From Deltaproteobacteria bacterium (GTDB taxonomy: Bacteria; Desulfobacterota; UBA8473), in assembly GCA_030623035.1 (NCBI GenBank), contig JAUXFK010000159.1:1-6839 (forward strand): 6,839 nt of DNA. The letters are read 5' to 3'. Under the pieces are notes generated by a model. It saw only the letters and a list, made by a program, of their open reading frames with translations. It did not search any database and had not been told where the DNA came from. Each line of letters begins with the position of its first letter. Position 1 is the first letter of the stretch. The translations under genes and the position numbers were made by a program. This document shows, piece by piece, positions 6,606 through 6,839 of the stretch.

Positions 6606-6634
6606 TTGACATAAGGGATATGTTATGTTATAAA
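6606..6634 (+). promoter_or_regulatory. Near-consensus promoter of the transposase gene
   Basis: TTGACA (6606-6611), a 17-base spacer and TATAAA (6629-6634) make the best sigma70-type promoter in the window. Transcription should start 6-8 bases after the -10, at about 6640-6642, where the ATG begins (6642). No Shine-Dalgarno sequence precedes that ATG, so a leaderless mRNA is predicted. The -35 region lies within the subterminal stem, so transposase binding there could repress its own promoter. Confidence 0.65.
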
Positions 6635-6641
6635 CCCAATT

Positions 6642-6839
6642 ATGCCAAGACTTGCAAGATTAGATGTTCCTGGGGTTATCCATCACGTTATTATCCGGGG
6701 TATCGAGCGTCGCAGGATATTTAGTGACAGCAAAGATCATACTGACATGATAGATCGCATGAGCGATTTATTGCCCGCCACAAACACGGCCTGTTATGCA
6801 TGGGCATTTTTATCCAACCATGCCCATTTTTTATTTAGA
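6642..6839 (+). CDS. REP-associated (Y1/IS200-like) transposase, 5' part only
   Basis: Sixty-six codons are present, with no stop before the window ends. The product begins MPRLARLDVPGVIHHVIIRG, the typical start of RAYT/Y1_Tnp transposases (family pattern R-x-YHV-x-x-RG), followed by ERRRIF. Near the end of the visible part is WAFLSNHAHFLFR, with the HUH pair His60-Ala-His62 that binds the catalytic metal. The catalytic tyrosine would lie further downstream and cannot be seen, so activity is unknown. Full-length family members are roughly 150-330 residues. These enzymes nick and rejoin single-stranded DNA at hairpins. The ATG is the only in-frame start after the TAA at 6612-6614, and it lacks a ribosome binding site. 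Upstream lies the truncated DUF1670 gene on the opposite strand. Confidence 0.88.
   Translation, partial: MPRLARLDVPGVIHHVIIRGIERRRIFSDSKDHTDMIDRMSDLLPATNTACYAWAFLSNHAHFLFR

Larger units (their letters stand above)
6551..6839 (+). mobile_element. RAYT/IS200-like element, left part, running off the window
   Basis: The element appears to start where DUF1670 homology stops. Its flank has a purine-rich run (GGGGGAAAATAGGGAAGAGGG) near 6553-6573, then the palindrome GGACGTCC (6581-6588). A weak stem follows: CCTTA (6587-6591) with TAAGG (6612-6616), and GTTAT (6593-6597) with ATAAC (6601-6605). IS200/IS605 and REP-associated elements end in such subterminal hairpins, which the HUH transposase recognises instead of inverted terminal repeats. 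The transposase begins at 6642. The right end is outside the window and the left boundary is inferred from where the DUF1670 frame loses homology, so it is approximate. Confidence 0.55.

Overview
The window is AT-rich bacterial DNA with Shine-Dalgarno-type starts and sigma70-like promoters. The gene content is a PEBP-like protein, an UPF0104 membrane protein, a GT-C glycosyltransferase, a UDP-galactopyranose-mutase-like flavoprotein and a Cys-rich DUF3786 protein, plus debris of a DUF1670 gene and a RAYT/IS200-like transposase. This mix fits an environmental anaerobe-type lineage such as anammox Planctomycetota (Brocadiales), Desulfobacterota or Nitrospirota. That placement is an inference from family distribution; no marker gene is present to fix it.

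Layout. Positions 99-551 (minus) encode a YbhB/YbcL-family protein with its own promoter and a very strong ribosome binding site. Positions 701-1702 (minus) encode an UPF0104/LPG-synthase-type polytopic membrane protein with a TTG start. A 282-bp divergent intergenic region (1703-1984) holds a dispersed repeat arranged as an imperfect inverted pair. Positions 1985-3739 (plus) encode an ArnT/PMT-like (GT39-type) membrane glycosyltransferase. It converges, with a 34-bp gap and a possible hairpin, on a two-gene minus-strand operon: a DUF3786 protein (5132-6058) followed by a Rossmann-fold FAD oxidoreductase (3774-5132), whose stop and start codons overlap as TAATG. The operon has a recognisable promoter at 6120-6148.

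The last ~550 bp are mobile-element territory. A second copy of the dispersed repeat lies in inverted orientation (6295-6374). It begins at the stop codon of a 5'-truncated DUF1670 gene (6371-6550, minus). That gene is cut off where the flank of a RAYT-type element begins; the element's transposase starts at 6642 and runs off the window. The transposase has a near-consensus promoter placed so close to the ATG that its mRNA would be leaderless.

Functionally, the UPF0104 protein, the GT-C enzyme and the mutase-like flavoprotein look like a small envelope-glycan/lipid-linked sugar neighbourhood. They are not one operon, and the link is inferred from proximity and family. The most unusual material is the DUF1670-associated repeat and its palindromic second copy, which together suggest a DUF1670-linked dispersed element rather than a described system. 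No CRISPR array, tRNA, rRNA or complete insertion sequence was seen.
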